64,000 nt of DNA from Opitutia bacterium UBA4506 (GCA_002388665.1 DGMY01000088.1:1-64000), one strand, 5' to 3'. Counted from the stretch's first letter, positions 53,197 to 63,508 are shown. Notes: generated by a model from the sequence alone, not told the origin. Numbers and translations: made by a program.

Positions 53197-54165
53197 CTAT
53201 CCGAACCAATTTTTCCGGAGTCCACTCGGTACGGCCAACCCTTGCCAGTTGGCCCCTTGTAGACGACAGGGTTTCTGAGGCCTCTTTCGTTTCGCATTTT
53301 GAGCCCTCAATTCCTTCTCAATGAATTCGGCAGATCCGAGAACCTTGCTTTGCGTGAAATAGCGAAGTCGGCATCGCAATGCGGTAGCAACCGGGATTTT
53401 TCCGTTCTCCTTTTCAATCACTCGCCGTGCTTTTTCCTGAGAAATTGAAACCTTCCCATCTCGCACCCCGGACCCAGACCCGTACAAGAGCTTTCGATAC
53501 GATTCGAGGTCCCTGCAAACGCCGAGTATCCCAGCCCGAGCTACCTCATTTCCGCCAATCGCCTCGCCATATCCGCAAAATCGATAGTCCTTAGGATCTT
53601 CGACCAAGCCCGAACGGACAGCATTGAGGTCGATATACGCCGCAACAGTTCTCAACGCCCACTGATCTCCTTCAACCAAAACACTCTTAAACCGCTCCGA
53701 CCAAAGAGGCCCGAACCGGTCGCGCGATTGATTGAACCATACCGCAAATCGCTGCTTTAGCGTCTTCATGAGCCAGGAAACATCGTGCATGCGTCTAGTC
53801 AGCGTAGCCCGCAGCAACTTCCCTTCCTCAGAATTCTCCCGCAAATGGCTCTCCAATACCTCGGGAAGCATAGGGTGCCAGGGAGTAGGACGGGGATAAA
53901 GTACCCGATACCGACGAACGATTTCAGCATCGGAAATCGATTTCCGACCGGGTATCTCAACGAGCAGATGAAAGTGATTCTTCATCACCGCATAAGTCAC
54001 AACACGAACCCCCGAAAACTCAGATACCTGCCAGATCATCTTTCGAAGAATCTCTTTCTCCCTTTTTCGAAACAGAGCCTCGCCATTCACTGTCCTGCTC
54101 ATCAGGTGGTAGTAGGCCGTTTCTGCTCTCTTGATCCGTTTTTGTGCCATCTGTCCACATATCAT
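53197..54165 (-). CDS. RAYT-type (Y1 HUH) REP-associated transposase
   Basis: This 322-aa protein belongs to the IS200-like Y1 transposase superfamily, RAYT branch. AYYHLMSRTVNGEALFRKRE and VVTYAVMKNHFHLLVEIPGR hold the H-x-H metal site. WLMKTLKQRFAVWFNQSRDR, FGPLWSERFKSVLVEGDQWA and YIDLNAVRSGLVEDPKDYRF are family-typical. The usual catalytic tyrosine position near KQRFAVWFN shows phenylalanine and tryptophan, so activity is uncertain. RAYTs act on REP hairpins elsewhere in the genome. Hairpin-bounded repeats are present here at 1-3133, and no REP directly flanks this gene. Confidence 0.88.
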   Translation of the reverse strand: MICGQMAQKRIKRAETAYYHLMSRTVNGEALFRKREKEILRKMIWQVSEFSGVRVVTYAVMKNHFHLLVEIPGRKSISDAEIVRRYRVLYPRPTPWHPMLPEVLESHLRENSEEGKLLRATLTRRMHDVSWLMKTLKQRFAVWFNQSRDRFGPLWSERFKSVLVEGDQWALRTVAAYIDLNAVRSGLVEDPKDYRFCGYGEAIGGNEVARAGILGVCRDLESYRKLLYGSGSGVRDGKVSISQEKARRVIEKENGKIPVATALRCRLRYFTQSKVLGSAEFIEKELRAQNAKRKRPQKPCRLQGANWQGLAVPSGLRKNWFG

Positions 54166-54255
54166 CAGCAGAGAGCAGAAAATGTCAAATATAATTTACC
54201 AGACAAAAAATATTTCGATTTTCCATGGGATTTCGGCTGTTTAAGAGGGGCCGGT

Positions 54256-56475
54256 TTATTGGAGTTGGAAGATGGTTACGGAGAGAGGGGGGAGGGTTAG
54301 TTGTAGGCTGTGGGGGCGGCCGTCCCAGGGGGTTGGTTCTGTGGGGGTGCCTCCGTTATTGCCTTCACCGGAACCGCCGTATTCTGCTGCGTTGGTGTTT
54401 ATGCACTCTCTCCAGAAACCGGGGTAGGGGGCGCCTACTCGGTAGCCTTTGCGTTCGACGGGGGTGAAGTTTCCTACGATCAAGAAGGTTCCCTTTTCAT
54501 TGTCGGAAAGTCGGACGAAGCTTAGGACGCTGTTTTCGGAGTCGTCACAGTTAATCCATTGGAAACATTCGGGGCGGTGGTCTGTGTCGGGGAGGACGGG
54601 TTCGTTTTGATAGAGGAAATTTAGATCCCTTACCAAGTCTTTGACTCCGTAGTGGTCGATGTATTGGAGCAGGTGCCAGTCGAGGGAGCCGTCGTACTTC
54701 CACTCTGAGGCCTGACCGAATTCGCAGCCCATAAAGAGGGTTTTTTTGCCGGGCCAGGCCCACATTAGGGCGTAAAGGGCCCGGAGATTTGCTGCTTTTT
54801 CGGGGATATGCCACATGCCCATTTTCATGAGCATCGAGGCCTTGCCGTGTACTACTTCGTCGTGGGAGAAGGTCAGGACAAAGTGTTCGGAAAAATTGTA
54901 GAGCATCCCGAAGGTCAACTCGTTCTGGTGCCATTTCCGATGGATGGGATCGTTGGAAAAATAGCTTAGGGTGTCGTGCATCCAACCCATATTCCATTTA
55001 AAGTCGAAGCCTAAGCCGTGCTCTTTGGTGGGGTGAGATACACCGCCGAAGGCCGTGGATTCTTCGGCTATTGTAATGGCGCCTGGGTAATAGTTGTGAA
55101 CCAAGTCGTTTACGTTGCGGAGGAACTCGATGGCTTCGATGTTCTCGCGCCCGCCATATTGATTTGGAATCCATTCCCCCTCCTCGCGGGAGTAGTCCAG
55201 ATAGAGCATGGAGGCGACAGCGTCGACCCGGAGGCCATCAATATGGAAACGTTCGAACCATGAGAGAGCGGATGCGATGAGAAATGCACGGACCTCATGG
55301 CGGCCGTAGTTGAAGATGAGGGTACCCCAGTCTCGGTGTTCTCCCTGGCGGGGGTCCGCATGCTCGTATAGGTGGGAACCGTCAAATTCGGCGAGGGCGA
55401 AGCTATCTTTGGGAAAGTGCCCGGGAACCCAGTCGATGATGACTCCGATCCCGCGCTGGTGAAATGTATCGACTAGATACTGAAAATCTTCAGGCGAACC
55501 AAACCGGTGGGTGGGAGCGAAGAAGCCGGTGACCTGGTAGCCCCAGGATCCGGAGAATGGGTGCTCGGCCAGAGGGAGGAATTCAACGTGGGTGAAGCCC
55601 TGTTCAGAGACGTAGTCGGCCAATTCATGGGCCATTTCCCTGTAGGTTAGCGGCCGATTTCCATCAGTTTCTACGCGTTTCCAGGATTCGGGGTGGACCT
55701 CGTAGATCGAGATGGGTTCCTTTTTCCAATTTTTATTGGAGCGATTTTGAATCCATTCCTGGTCATTCCACTGGTATTGGTTGACTCGGCATACGATGGA
55801 CGCGTTGTGGGGAGGGGCCTCAAACCGGGTCCCGTAGGGGTCGCTTTTGAGGCGGAGGCTGCCGTCGGCCCCGTGGACCTCAAATTTGTAGGTAGTCCCA
55901 TCGCCGAGGCCGGGGATGAAGAGTTCCCAAACCCCGGAACTTCCAAGGGAACGCATTGGGTGGTATCGTCCATCCCATTGATTAAAGTCGCCGACGACCG
56001 AGACTCTCTTCGCACTGGGAGCCCAGACGGCGAATGCCACCCCTGGTGTCCCGTCGATGATTTTTTCGTGAGCGCCGAGCTTATTGTAAATGAAATGCTC
56101 GTTCCCCTGATTAAAGAGATAGAGGTCTTGCTCGCTGAGGGTGGGTAGAAATGAGTAGGGGTCGAAGAACTGGCGAATCTCACCGTTGGGCAAATTGGTT
56201 CTCAGGCGGTAGGACTGGGTTGAAGTGATCGCATCGGAGAATCCCTCAAAAAAACCGGAGTCATCGATCTTTTTGAGCGGGAATCGAATCTCCTCTCCCT
56301 TTGAGTTGGCAGTGACCACCTGGCAGTTGTCTGCATTTTGTAGGTAGGCTCGGACCACCACACCCTTTTTGGCTCCTGACTTTGCGGAGTGCATCCCGAG
56401 TGATGCATGGGGTTCTCTTTCCTTTGCTTGGATGATTCGTGATCGCTGCGCAGTGGAGAGGGAATATTCTGCCAT
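54256..56475 (-). CDS. glgB: 1,4-alpha-glucan branching enzyme
   Basis: This 739-aa GH13 enzyme forms alpha-1,6 branches in glycogen. It has an N-terminal CBM48-like region (GVAFAVWAPSAKRVSVVGDF), the catalytic barrel with FHIDGLRVDAVASMLYLDYS (nucleophile aspartate), ITIAEESTAFGGVSHPTKEH (acid glutamate) and LTFSHDEVVHGKASMLMKMG. The C-terminal all-beta domain ends the protein. No glg partner gene is adjacent. It is divergent from lptD across 57 bp. Confidence 0.94.
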   Translation of the reverse strand: MAEYSLSTAQRSRIIQAKEREPHASLGMHSAKSGAKKGVVVRAYLQNADNCQVVTANSKGEEIRFPLKKIDDSGFFEGFSDAITSTQSYRLRTNLPNGEIRQFFDPYSFLPTLSEQDLYLFNQGNEHFIYNKLGAHEKIIDGTPGVAFAVWAPSAKRVSVVGDFNQWDGRYHPMRSLGSSGVWELFIPGLGDGTTYKFEVHGADGSLRLKSDPYGTRFEAPPHNASIVCRVNQYQWNDQEWIQNRSNKNWKKEPISIYEVHPESWKRVETDGNRPLTYREMAHELADYVSEQGFTHVEFLPLAEHPFSGSWGYQVTGFFAPTHRFGSPEDFQYLVDTFHQRGIGVIIDWVPGHFPKDSFALAEFDGSHLYEHADPRQGEHRDWGTLIFNYGRHEVRAFLIASALSWFERFHIDGLRVDAVASMLYLDYSREEGEWIPNQYGGRENIEAIEFLRNVNDLVHNYYPGAITIAEESTAFGGVSHPTKEHGLGFDFKWNMGWMHDTLSYFSNDPIHRKWHQNELTFGMLYNFSEHFVLTFSHDEVVHGKASMLMKMGMWHIPEKAANLRALYALMWAWPGKKTLFMGCEFGQASEWKYDGSLDWHLLQYIDHYGVKDLVRDLNFLYQNEPVLPDTDHRPECFQWINCDDSENSVLSFVRLSDNEKGTFLIVGNFTPVERKGYRVGAPYPGFWRECINTNAAEYGGSGEGNNGGTPTEPTPWDGRPHSLQLTLPPLSVTIFQLQ

Positions 56476-56532
56476 AGTCTTTGTCTTTTGGGTTGGAGCT
56501 TTTGCTGTGGGTTGGTGGAATGCTCACACGGA

Positions 56533-58878
56533 ATGACCCGAACTTCAACACAATCCCCATTGATTTGGCGTTCTTCTCGATTTATTCGGGGAGTGTTTGC
56601 TGGTGCGTGGGGTCTATCTCTTTTGGGAGCGGGCACGGCGGTAAATGCTGAGGAGGCTTCACCGCCGGCTGGACCATTGGAAATTCTTTCGTCGGGCCAG
56701 ATGGATTATGACTTTGAATCAAATACGATCACGGTAACTGGACCGGCAAAGGCCGATTACGGGCCGTACCGCTTGGAAGCGGGACGGATTGTATGGGATC
56801 GTAAGAATGGGCTGGTCCGCGTTTCGGACGGAATGATTCTGGATAATAGCGGATTAGAGGTCGACCTGACCCCCCGCGAGCGGAAGGGAGATTTTTTCGA
56901 AGCCTGGTGGCCGGATTCATACACGGAGGTTCCCTTTATTTTAACCGCGGGGAAGGCTGATCTCTCGTTTGAGAATCGTTCGATCGACGCGGAGGACGGA
57001 GTCGTTCTTCAATTTTCCTATGGCCGATTTCTGACGGATCGCTTGGAAGTGGAGGGCGGGGATGACAAGTCGGTCTACACTGAGAATGTGCGTTCGGGAA
57101 GTGGGGGCTTTTTGCTGGAGGCGGACGAGGTTCGAGGAAGTGAAGAGAAATCTGTTTTCAAAGGTGTGGGGGTATACCTCAATGATCCGAGCGACTGGGG
57201 CCCTCGGGTGAATTCGAAGAAGATGGAGCATAAGGCCGGGGCCGAGTATGTGACCTTGTACGGGGTCACACTGGGAATAGGACCGGTGCCAGTTCTCTAC
57301 CTGCCAAAAGCGTGGGCGAGAGATTGGGATTTGGGAATTTCGTTCGATCTAGGAGCTGGGTTCAGTGATACGCTTGGGACTTACGGTGAGTTTGGGGTTT
57401 CCTTTAAAGCACTTCCCGCCGTTCGGCTGAGCCCATCCATTGCTTATTTCGGGCTCAGAGGACTACTCGTTTCCCCTGATTTTAGTTGGAGTGGATCTTC
57501 GGCCACTGGGGAGTATTATACGGAAGGTTCCGTGCTGAGTGGGTTCATTTCAGATCAGGGAAGCGATTCCCTGAGGGGAGTGGATCGATTTGGAGATCCC
57601 ATTGGAACGGACCGGGGGTATGTCTTGGCGAAAGGGTTGGTCAACCAGCGGGAAGGTTGGAGTTTTGTGAACCAACTCGAGGAACGTTCGGACACTGAGG
57701 TGCTTCGTGATTTTCGCCCGGAATTGGAGAGTCGCTATTTCGCCCCGGAGTCTTTTTCGGAACTTTTCGTGCCGATGGGGCCGGTCAGTTTTACGGCTTT
57801 GGGACGGTACCGTACGCTAGACATGACGGAGTCAATTGATGCAGTTCCGTCGGTGTCACTCGCCTTGGAACCGGCTCATCTTGGGGTGACCCCGATTAAG
57901 CATCAAGGTTGGGTCGATTTCTCCCGCTTGGACCGGGCGAATCAAGATGATGACGTGGAGGCCTCGGCGAATCGATGGGAAGCGGCGTATCGCTTGAGTT
58001 ATACGCTGCCGACGGTGAGTTGGCTTTCGATCACCCCGGTGACGGGAGTCCGGGAGCGATATTACCAAGACGTACAGGACTCGGGGACGGATGGGAGTTC
58101 GACTTTGTTTGAGGTCGGGGTCGATATCGGCGCGGATTTCCACCGGGAATGGCCGGTGAAGAGCGAGATTTGGAATATTGATCGTCTCGTGCACCAGACC
58201 CGCCCGATGATGGGGTATCGATGGATGCCACAATCCGGCATGCCGGAGGACGATATCCCTAGCATTTATCCGGATGTCTACACCTCGGGAGTGAATCCAC
58301 TTGGCTTCTCAGATTTGGTGTATCGATCGGACACGGGTGCTGAGCAAGTTCTCCGAATTGGCTGGGAAAATCGGATCCTTGCTGGATCCTACGGCGAGCC
58401 GAAGCGCCTTCGGGCTCTCGGTTCATTTTCGATTTATCAGGATTTTATGGAAAGCCGGGAAGGAGAAGACTCCCTGCCGAGCAGTACACTACTCGACATT
58501 ACGGCGGTACCGGCCCCCTGGTTAGGGTTGGAGTTGTTTTCCCGTGTCGACAGTGAGTCGATGACCTTGATCGAACTCGTTCCGGGAGTCAGTCTTCGGG
58601 ACGGGGACCGTTGGGAAAGCACCTGGTATTTTCAATCCCTGCAGCACGAAGTGAATCAACTCCTTTGGGATGCGGAAGTCGCGGTGAATCGCAACAATTG
58701 GATATTATTCGAGATGCGATACAACGGGCAGAGTCAGGAGATCACTAAGCAAGTGTACGGATGGCGGCACCGGCTGGGGAACGCTTGGCTGATTGATGCG
58801 AAGATGATTTTTAGGCGTGGCGACACACGGGAAGGTGATTTTCAGATCAACTTCGGGGTAACGAGCCTGCTATTTTGA
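56533..58878 (+). CDS. lptD: LptD lipopolysaccharide-assembly outer-membrane protein
   Basis: This 781-aa protein has an N-terminal signal region (FIRGVFAGAWGLSLLGAGTA), an OstA/LptA-like jellyroll (SSGQMDYDFESNTITVTGPA, ADYGPYRLEAGRIVWDRKNG) and a long beta-barrel ending FQINFGVTSLLF. It inserts LPS into the outer leaflet, which indicates the host makes LPS. The ATG at 56533 gives a usable signal peptide; an upstream start at 56488 overlaps the promoter region shared with glgB. Confidence 0.88.
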   Translation: MTRTSTQSPLIWRSSRFIRGVFAGAWGLSLLGAGTAVNAEEASPPAGPLEILSSGQMDYDFESNTITVTGPAKADYGPYRLEAGRIVWDRKNGLVRVSDGMILDNSGLEVDLTPRERKGDFFEAWWPDSYTEVPFILTAGKADLSFENRSIDAEDGVVLQFSYGRFLTDRLEVEGGDDKSVYTENVRSGSGGFLLEADEVRGSEEKSVFKGVGVYLNDPSDWGPRVNSKKMEHKAGAEYVTLYGVTLGIGPVPVLYLPKAWARDWDLGISFDLGAGFSDTLGTYGEFGVSFKALPAVRLSPSIAYFGLRGLLVSPDFSWSGSSATGEYYTEGSVLSGFISDQGSDSLRGVDRFGDPIGTDRGYVLAKGLVNQREGWSFVNQLEERSDTEVLRDFRPELESRYFAPESFSELFVPMGPVSFTALGRYRTLDMTESIDAVPSVSLALEPAHLGVTPIKHQGWVDFSRLDRANQDDDVEASANRWEAAYRLSYTLPTVSWLSITPVTGVRERYYQDVQDSGTDGSSTLFEVGVDIGADFHREWPVKSEIWNIDRLVHQTRPMMGYRWMPQSGMPEDDIPSIYPDVYTSGVNPLGFSDLVYRSDTGAEQVLRIGWENRILAGSYGEPKRLRALGSFSIYQDFMESREGEDSLPSSTLLDITAVPAPWLGLELFSRVDSESMTLIELVPGVSLRDGDRWESTWYFQSLQHEVNQLLWDAEVAVNRNNWILFEMRYNGQSQEITKQVYGWRHRLGNAWLIDAKMIFRRGDTREGDFQINFGVTSLLF

Positions 58879-58906
58879 GGGGCGAGTAGACGCTTCGATT
58901 GATTTG

Positions 58907-60139
58907 TTATTCGTAGCGAAGTGCCTCAATTGGATCGAGCTGAGCGGCCTTGAATGCCGGATAGAGACCGGAGAAGAGTCCGACCGCGCCGCTAAAGATA
59001 AAACCAAATATCATGGCATTTCCCGGGAAGAGGTTGATGTTGTCTCCATCGGGAATAAAGGTCGATAGGATCTGCAGAAAGGCGACACTGAGGAGGATGC
59101 CAAACACCCCGCCGACCACGCTAATGACTGTGGACTCGACCAAAAACTGAAAGAAGATGTCGCTTGAGCGGGCACCCACTGCCTTTCGCACGCCAATCTC
59201 TCGTATTCGTTCGGAGACTACGGCCAGCATAACATTCATGATCCCGATTCCACCGACCAGGAGAGAAATGCCCGCTACTCCACCCAAGGAGTAGGTGAAG
59301 GATTTCTCGAGCTGTTGAAATTCGGCCAATTGCTCTTCCCGGGTTTCGATTTCAAAATCTTCGATACCGTTGTGCCGTTGGAGGAGGACGTTCTCCAGTT
59401 GAGGAATGAGGTCGCGAAGGTCTTCATAGCGTGAGACCTTGAGGAGCAACTCACTGACGCTGTTGTCGCCACGGAATCGCTGAGCGGCGGTTTGAGCGGG
59501 GATGAAGGCCGCCCAGTTCTTCCGGCGAAGGGCGTTGCGGCCGTTCTGGTTGAATTCGTAATTTTTCAGAACGCCGATGACGGTGAACGGCTGATTCATA
59601 ATGCGAACCTGGGTGCCGATGGGATCTTCTCCCCGCTCGTAAAGGCGGCGGACCATCTCTGATCCGATCACGATGACCGGGCGCGCGTGTAGATTATCGA
59701 GGTCCCCGATGAAACGGCCCTCGGCGACTTCATAATTTTCGATGATTTGGATATCGGAGGTAACACCCTTTGGGCGGCTGCCCGTGCGCTTGTTTCCCCG
59801 GACCATCCGAGTCCAGCCGATATCGACCTCGGGAGAGACGTATTCCGCCAACGGTACAGACGCCTCAATCGCCTGAAAGTCAGAGATCGTCAACCCTGGT
59901 GAAAGAAAGGCGATGTGTTGCTGTTCTTCGGGGGCCTCGGTGGAATTGATCGTGACCTTCTCGATCCCTCCAGTTTCTTCAAAGAAGACGGTGAAATTTT
60001 TGATCATCCCCTGAACGACTCCGATCATGGCAACCAGAGAGGCAACACCGAGAATGATGCCGATCATCGAAAGGAAGGAGCGGAACTTGTGGCTCCACAC
60101 CTCGCGAATACCTTGCTTGGTGATGGTGGCGATGATCAT
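58907..60139 (-). CDS. ABC transporter permease, MacB-like
   Basis: This 410-aa permease has one N-terminal helix (FLSMIGIILGVASLVAMIGV), a large periplasmic domain and three C-terminal helices (GGVAGISLLVGGIGIMNVML, then VVSERIREIGVRKAVGARSS). This is the MacB/FtsX architecture, with the ATPase on a separate gene. It couples ATP hydrolysis to periplasmic export through the adaptor and TolC channel encoded upstream. Confidence 0.92.
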   Translation of the reverse strand: MIIATITKQGIREVWSHKFRSFLSMIGIILGVASLVAMIGVVQGMIKNFTVFFEETGGIEKVTINSTEAPEEQQHIAFLSPGLTISDFQAIEASVPLAEYVSPEVDIGWTRMVRGNKRTGSRPKGVTSDIQIIENYEVAEGRFIGDLDNLHARPVIVIGSEMVRRLYERGEDPIGTQVRIMNQPFTVIGVLKNYEFNQNGRNALRRKNWAAFIPAQTAAQRFRGDNSVSELLLKVSRYEDLRDLIPQLENVLLQRHNGIEDFEIETREEQLAEFQQLEKSFTYSLGGVAGISLLVGGIGIMNVMLAVVSERIREIGVRKAVGARSSDIFFQFLVESTVISVVGGVFGILLSVAFLQILSTFIPDGDNINLFPGNAMIFGFIFSGAVGLFSGLYPAFKAAQLDPIEALRYE

Positions 60140-60849
60140 CGTTCCACCTCTTCTTCGGTGACCTTTCCGTCGAGGACCCGGATGACCCGGCGTGTCCGGT
60201 GGGCGATGGATTCGTCGTGGGTGACGAGGACGAGGGTATTGCCCTCGTCGGCGAGATGATCGAATAGCTCGAGTATATTTGCGGCGTTCCGGCTATCGAG
60301 ATTTCCGGTTGGTTCGTCAGCCAGGAGAATTCTAGGTTTATTGATCATAGCCCGTGCGATTGCGACGCGTTGGCGCTCTCCTCCGGAAAGCTGGGAGGGG
60401 CGATGATGGATGCGATGGCCCAGCCCGACGCGATTGAGCATCTCGACCGCGGTCTCGTCGGCATTCTCGATCTTGCGGCGGGCGTATTCGACAGGCAGCA
60501 GAACATTCTCGATAACGGAAAGACGGGAAAGCAGATTGAACGATTGAAAGACGAACCCGATCTCGGTCGCGCGGAGCTTTGATCGATCTCCCGGTCGGAT
60601 GTTGCTGACCTCCCTTTCCCCGAGAAACATCTTACCCCCTGTTGGCTGGTCCATGAACCCGAGAATATGCATCAACGTGCTCTTGCCGGAGCCGGAAGGA
60701 CCCAGGATCGCCGAGTAGTCGCCCCGGCAGATACTGAGATCCACACCGTCGAGAGCGCGGACGGTGGTCTCACCGAGCTGATACTCTTTGCGGATGCCAT
60801 CGAGGCGAATGAGGACCTCACCGCGTCGTTTTGGGGTCGGGGTACTCAT
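60136..60849 (-). CDS. ABC transporter ATP-binding protein (MacB/LolD-like)
   Basis: This 237-aa ATPase has the Walker A ILGPSGSGKSTLMHILGFMD, Q-loop FVFQSFNLLSRLSVIENVLL, signature QLSGGERQRVAIARAMINKP, Walker B ILLADEPTGNLDS and the switch histidine in LVLVTHDESIAHR. It overlaps the adaptor gene by 1 bp and the permease gene by 4 bp. Confidence 0.95.
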   Translation of the reverse strand: MSTPTPKRRGEVLIRLDGIRKEYQLGETTVRALDGVDLSICRGDYSAILGPSGSGKSTLMHILGFMDQPTGGKMFLGEREVSNIRPGDRSKLRATEIGFVFQSFNLLSRLSVIENVLLPVEYARRKIENADETAVEMLNRVGLGHRIHHRPSQLSGGERQRVAIARAMINKPRILLADEPTGNLDSRNAANILELFDHLADEGNTLVLVTHDESIAHRTRRVIRVLDGKVTEEEVER

Positions 60850-61946
60850 TATCGGATCGGGCGGGTCATGCGTTCGAGGCCGGGTGGGCGAGTGAGGGAC
60901 ACCTTGTCGCCGATCTCGGCGCCTTCGAGGATTTGAACGTATTCCGTATCACTCAGGCCGGTTTTGACAGCGCGGAGCTCATACTCTCCATCGGGCTTTA
61001 CGATAACCAACGTCTGTTCTCCGCGGATCTTGAAGACTGCTGAGATGAGAACTGCGGGAACATCGCTCACCGTTTCGATCGGGAAGAGTAGATTGGCCGT
61101 GATGCCGGACCGGAGTCGTGGGTCGGTCGCGGGAAACGTGACCTCTACTGGAAAAACCCGTACACTATTCTCTGCGCTGCCAAATCGGGAAATGTCGGTA
61201 ATCTGGCCCGTTGCGAGATGATCGGGAATCGAATCGAAGGAAATCTCAACTGTCGTGTCATCCGAAATACGCATCACATCGACCTCGTTGATCGATGAGC
61301 GGACGACTAGCTCGCTGAGATCGTTTACCTTCATCAACAGAGTCCCTTGATTGACGGATGTTGCACCGACGATGACCTGGCCCTCGTTTACTGTGAGGTC
61401 GGAAACCACCCCTGCTTGCGGGGCCAGAATGGTAGCCTTATCGAGATTGTCGCGGGCCGTTTCGACGTAGGTGCTGCGCACCTCGAGTTCGAGACGGGCG
61501 AGTTCCAAGGCTGTCAGTGAATCCTCCAATTCGCTGGTACGCGCGTACTCTTGTTCCGTGAGAAGCTTCAGACGATTGTAGTTTCGTTCTGCTTGTTCGA
61601 CCCGGAGTTGGTAGGCTTGGAGGTTTCGCTCGGCCTCGGTAAGTTCGTTTCGCAAAGTATTGCGATCGAGCTCGATCAATTTCTGGCCACGCTCGACAGT
61701 GTCTCCGGCCTCGATGAGGATCGTATCGATACGACCGCTAATCTCGGACCGGACCTCCGTGGAGATCAATGGTTCAACAATCCCAGTGGCTTCGATGTTT
61801 TGTTCGATTGTACGTTGGACCACCTCAAAGTTTTGGCGTTCTTTGGGAGTATCCTTTTCGCGGGATTGGTCCCACGCGTTCCAGAAATACCATCCAGCTC
61901 CGCCCAAGGCTGCGAGGATGAGGAGGGAAATAATGGTTTTCTTCAT
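60849..61946 (-). CDS. Periplasmic adaptor, MacA-like
   Basis: This 365-aa membrane fusion protein has an N-terminal anchor (ISLLILAALGGAGWYFWNAW). It has barrel-sandwich halves (STEVRSEISGRIDTILIEAG; DKATILAPQAGVVSDLTVNE) around a coiled-coil hairpin, and a C-terminal membrane-proximal domain. It links the ABC components to the TolC-like channel, which precedes it with a 4-bp overlap. Confidence 0.92.
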   Translation of the reverse strand: MKKTIISLLILAALGGAGWYFWNAWDQSREKDTPKERQNFEVVQRTIEQNIEATGIVEPLISTEVRSEISGRIDTILIEAGDTVERGQKLIELDRNTLRNELTEAERNLQAYQLRVEQAERNYNRLKLLTEQEYARTSELEDSLTALELARLELEVRSTYVETARDNLDKATILAPQAGVVSDLTVNEGQVIVGATSVNQGTLLMKVNDLSELVVRSSINEVDVMRISDDTTVEISFDSIPDHLATGQITDISRFGSAENSVRVFPVEVTFPATDPRLRSGITANLLFPIETVSDVPAVLISAVFKIRGEQTLVIVKPDGEYELRAVKTGLSDTEYVQILEGAEIGDKVSLTRPPGLERMTRPIR

Positions 61947-63508
61947 GATTGCGGCTCCTGAGGAGTGATGTCTGCCGTTGAAAGATTCCGGCCGAAGAGA
62001 GTCTGCGGGTTGAACCCGTTGCGTCGGAAAATGCTACCGTCGAGCTGGCCGAGTCGAGTATGAGCCAGAATGGTCGCGAGGGTCGCGTTGACCTCGCGCA
62101 GACGGGCATCATCGAGCTGTCGGGCTGCGTCCAATACATCGCTGATATCGGAAAGACCTCTCTCCCGCCTCGCCTCTTCGGCTTGGAGAACCTCTTCGCG
62201 CAAGAGGACCGTGGCGCGCGCGGAGTTGAGTTGCGCACGACCATTTTCGAGTTGTCTCCATGCGGTTCGCACCTCTTGGCGGACAAGGGCCTCAGCTCGA
62301 TCAATTTGAATTTGGGTCTGGCGGAAGCGTAGGAGATTCTGGCGGTTGCGGGCCTTTTCCTCGTTAAATCCCCAGGGGAAACTGACCTCAAGGCCGGCAC
62401 TCCATTGGTAGCCGTCGCGCGCCCACGCCTGATCGTAGGAAGCCCCCAGCTCGTCTTCGCGGCCGAGGTAGTCTCCAGTCAGCACGAGGTCGAGGTCGGG
62501 GCGGATGGAATTGTTGGAGATCAGTAGATCGTATTGGCGCTGGTCGAGTTGCTTTTCGAGAGCACGGCGATCGGGATCGAAGGCGAGGGCCTCGCTGAGG
62601 ATCTTGGCAATGGTATCGGTCTCGACGGGAGGTTCGGGGAGGCTGATTGTAGAAAATCGGGCCGAGGGATTTTGTAGGTTTTCTCCAAGGATGAAACGAA
62701 GGCGATCCTTCTGGTCGGCGAGATCCTTTTCAAATTCGAGCCGTGCTTCCAGGCGGGTGGCGAGTTCGGCCTGAGCCTGCAGAATATCGGATCGAGTGGC
62801 CAGACCGAGATCAAACTCCCGTTGGGTCCGATCGAGGATGGTCTTGGCTAGATCGACACTGGACTGGTTGAGGGCTAGACGGCGCCGGGCAGCAGAGACT
62901 TCCCAGTAGGCGTTGATCAGGGTTTCAAAGAAGTCTGCGAGGGAGCTTTCATACTCGATTTGACTTTGCTGAAAGCCCGCCTTGGCCCGTTTTACTGGGG
63001 CCAGGTTGACGTCGGTACCAAAATTTCTCAGCAACGGTTGTCGCAGCTGCACACCGAACTCCGACCGGTAGTCGGGATCGAGAAGAGCATTGGATGAATT
63101 GGTTTCGTGCCGGTTGAATCCCGTACCGGCGCGTACCTCGGTTCCCGGACTAAACCGCTTCGAGACGAAGGCATCCGCATCCATGTTTTGATCCTGAGGC
63201 TGGGAGGCTCCCTCGAGAGTACTTGCGGCTTGGGAGGATTGCGATTCGTTCCAAGAGACGGATGCACCCAATTGCGGATCGAATACGGATTCAGCGATGG
63301 CCGTGTCTTCCAGCGCGATTCGCGGGTTGAGGGTTTCAACCCGTAGGCTAAAATTCGATTGTAAGCCGAGCTGGAGAGCTTCCCGTAGAGGGAGTACCAG
63401 TTCTTCAGGGGGTTCATCCTCGGGAATAGGTTCAATATCAAATTCGGTCTCTACTGCGGAGAGATAGGTTCCGAGAAGGAAAGCGAGCATGAACCGGGGC
63501 AGATGCAT
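61943..63508 (-). CDS. TolC-family outer-membrane channel
   Basis: This 521-aa outer-membrane efflux protein has two OEP helical repeats: LALNQSSVDLAKTILDRTQR with EFDLGLATRSDILQAQAELA, and in the second half LRFRQTQIQIDRAEALVRQE with EEARRERGLSDISDVLDAAR. The start is set at the ATG at 63508, before a weak signal segment (RFMLAFLLGTYLSAVETEF). There is no lipobox cysteine, unlike the RND-linked channel at 31961-33406. It begins the MacAB-TolC-like operon. Confidence 0.92.
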   Translation of the reverse strand: MHLPRFMLAFLLGTYLSAVETEFDIEPIPEDEPPEELVLPLREALQLGLQSNFSLRVETLNPRIALEDTAIAESVFDPQLGASVSWNESQSSQAASTLEGASQPQDQNMDADAFVSKRFSPGTEVRAGTGFNRHETNSSNALLDPDYRSEFGVQLRQPLLRNFGTDVNLAPVKRAKAGFQQSQIEYESSLADFFETLINAYWEVSAARRRLALNQSSVDLAKTILDRTQREFDLGLATRSDILQAQAELATRLEARLEFEKDLADQKDRLRFILGENLQNPSARFSTISLPEPPVETDTIAKILSEALAFDPDRRALEKQLDQRQYDLLISNNSIRPDLDLVLTGDYLGREDELGASYDQAWARDGYQWSAGLEVSFPWGFNEEKARNRQNLLRFRQTQIQIDRAEALVRQEVRTAWRQLENGRAQLNSARATVLLREEVLQAEEARRERGLSDISDVLDAARQLDDARLREVNATLATILAHTRLGQLDGSIFRRNGFNPQTLFGRNLSTADITPQEPQS

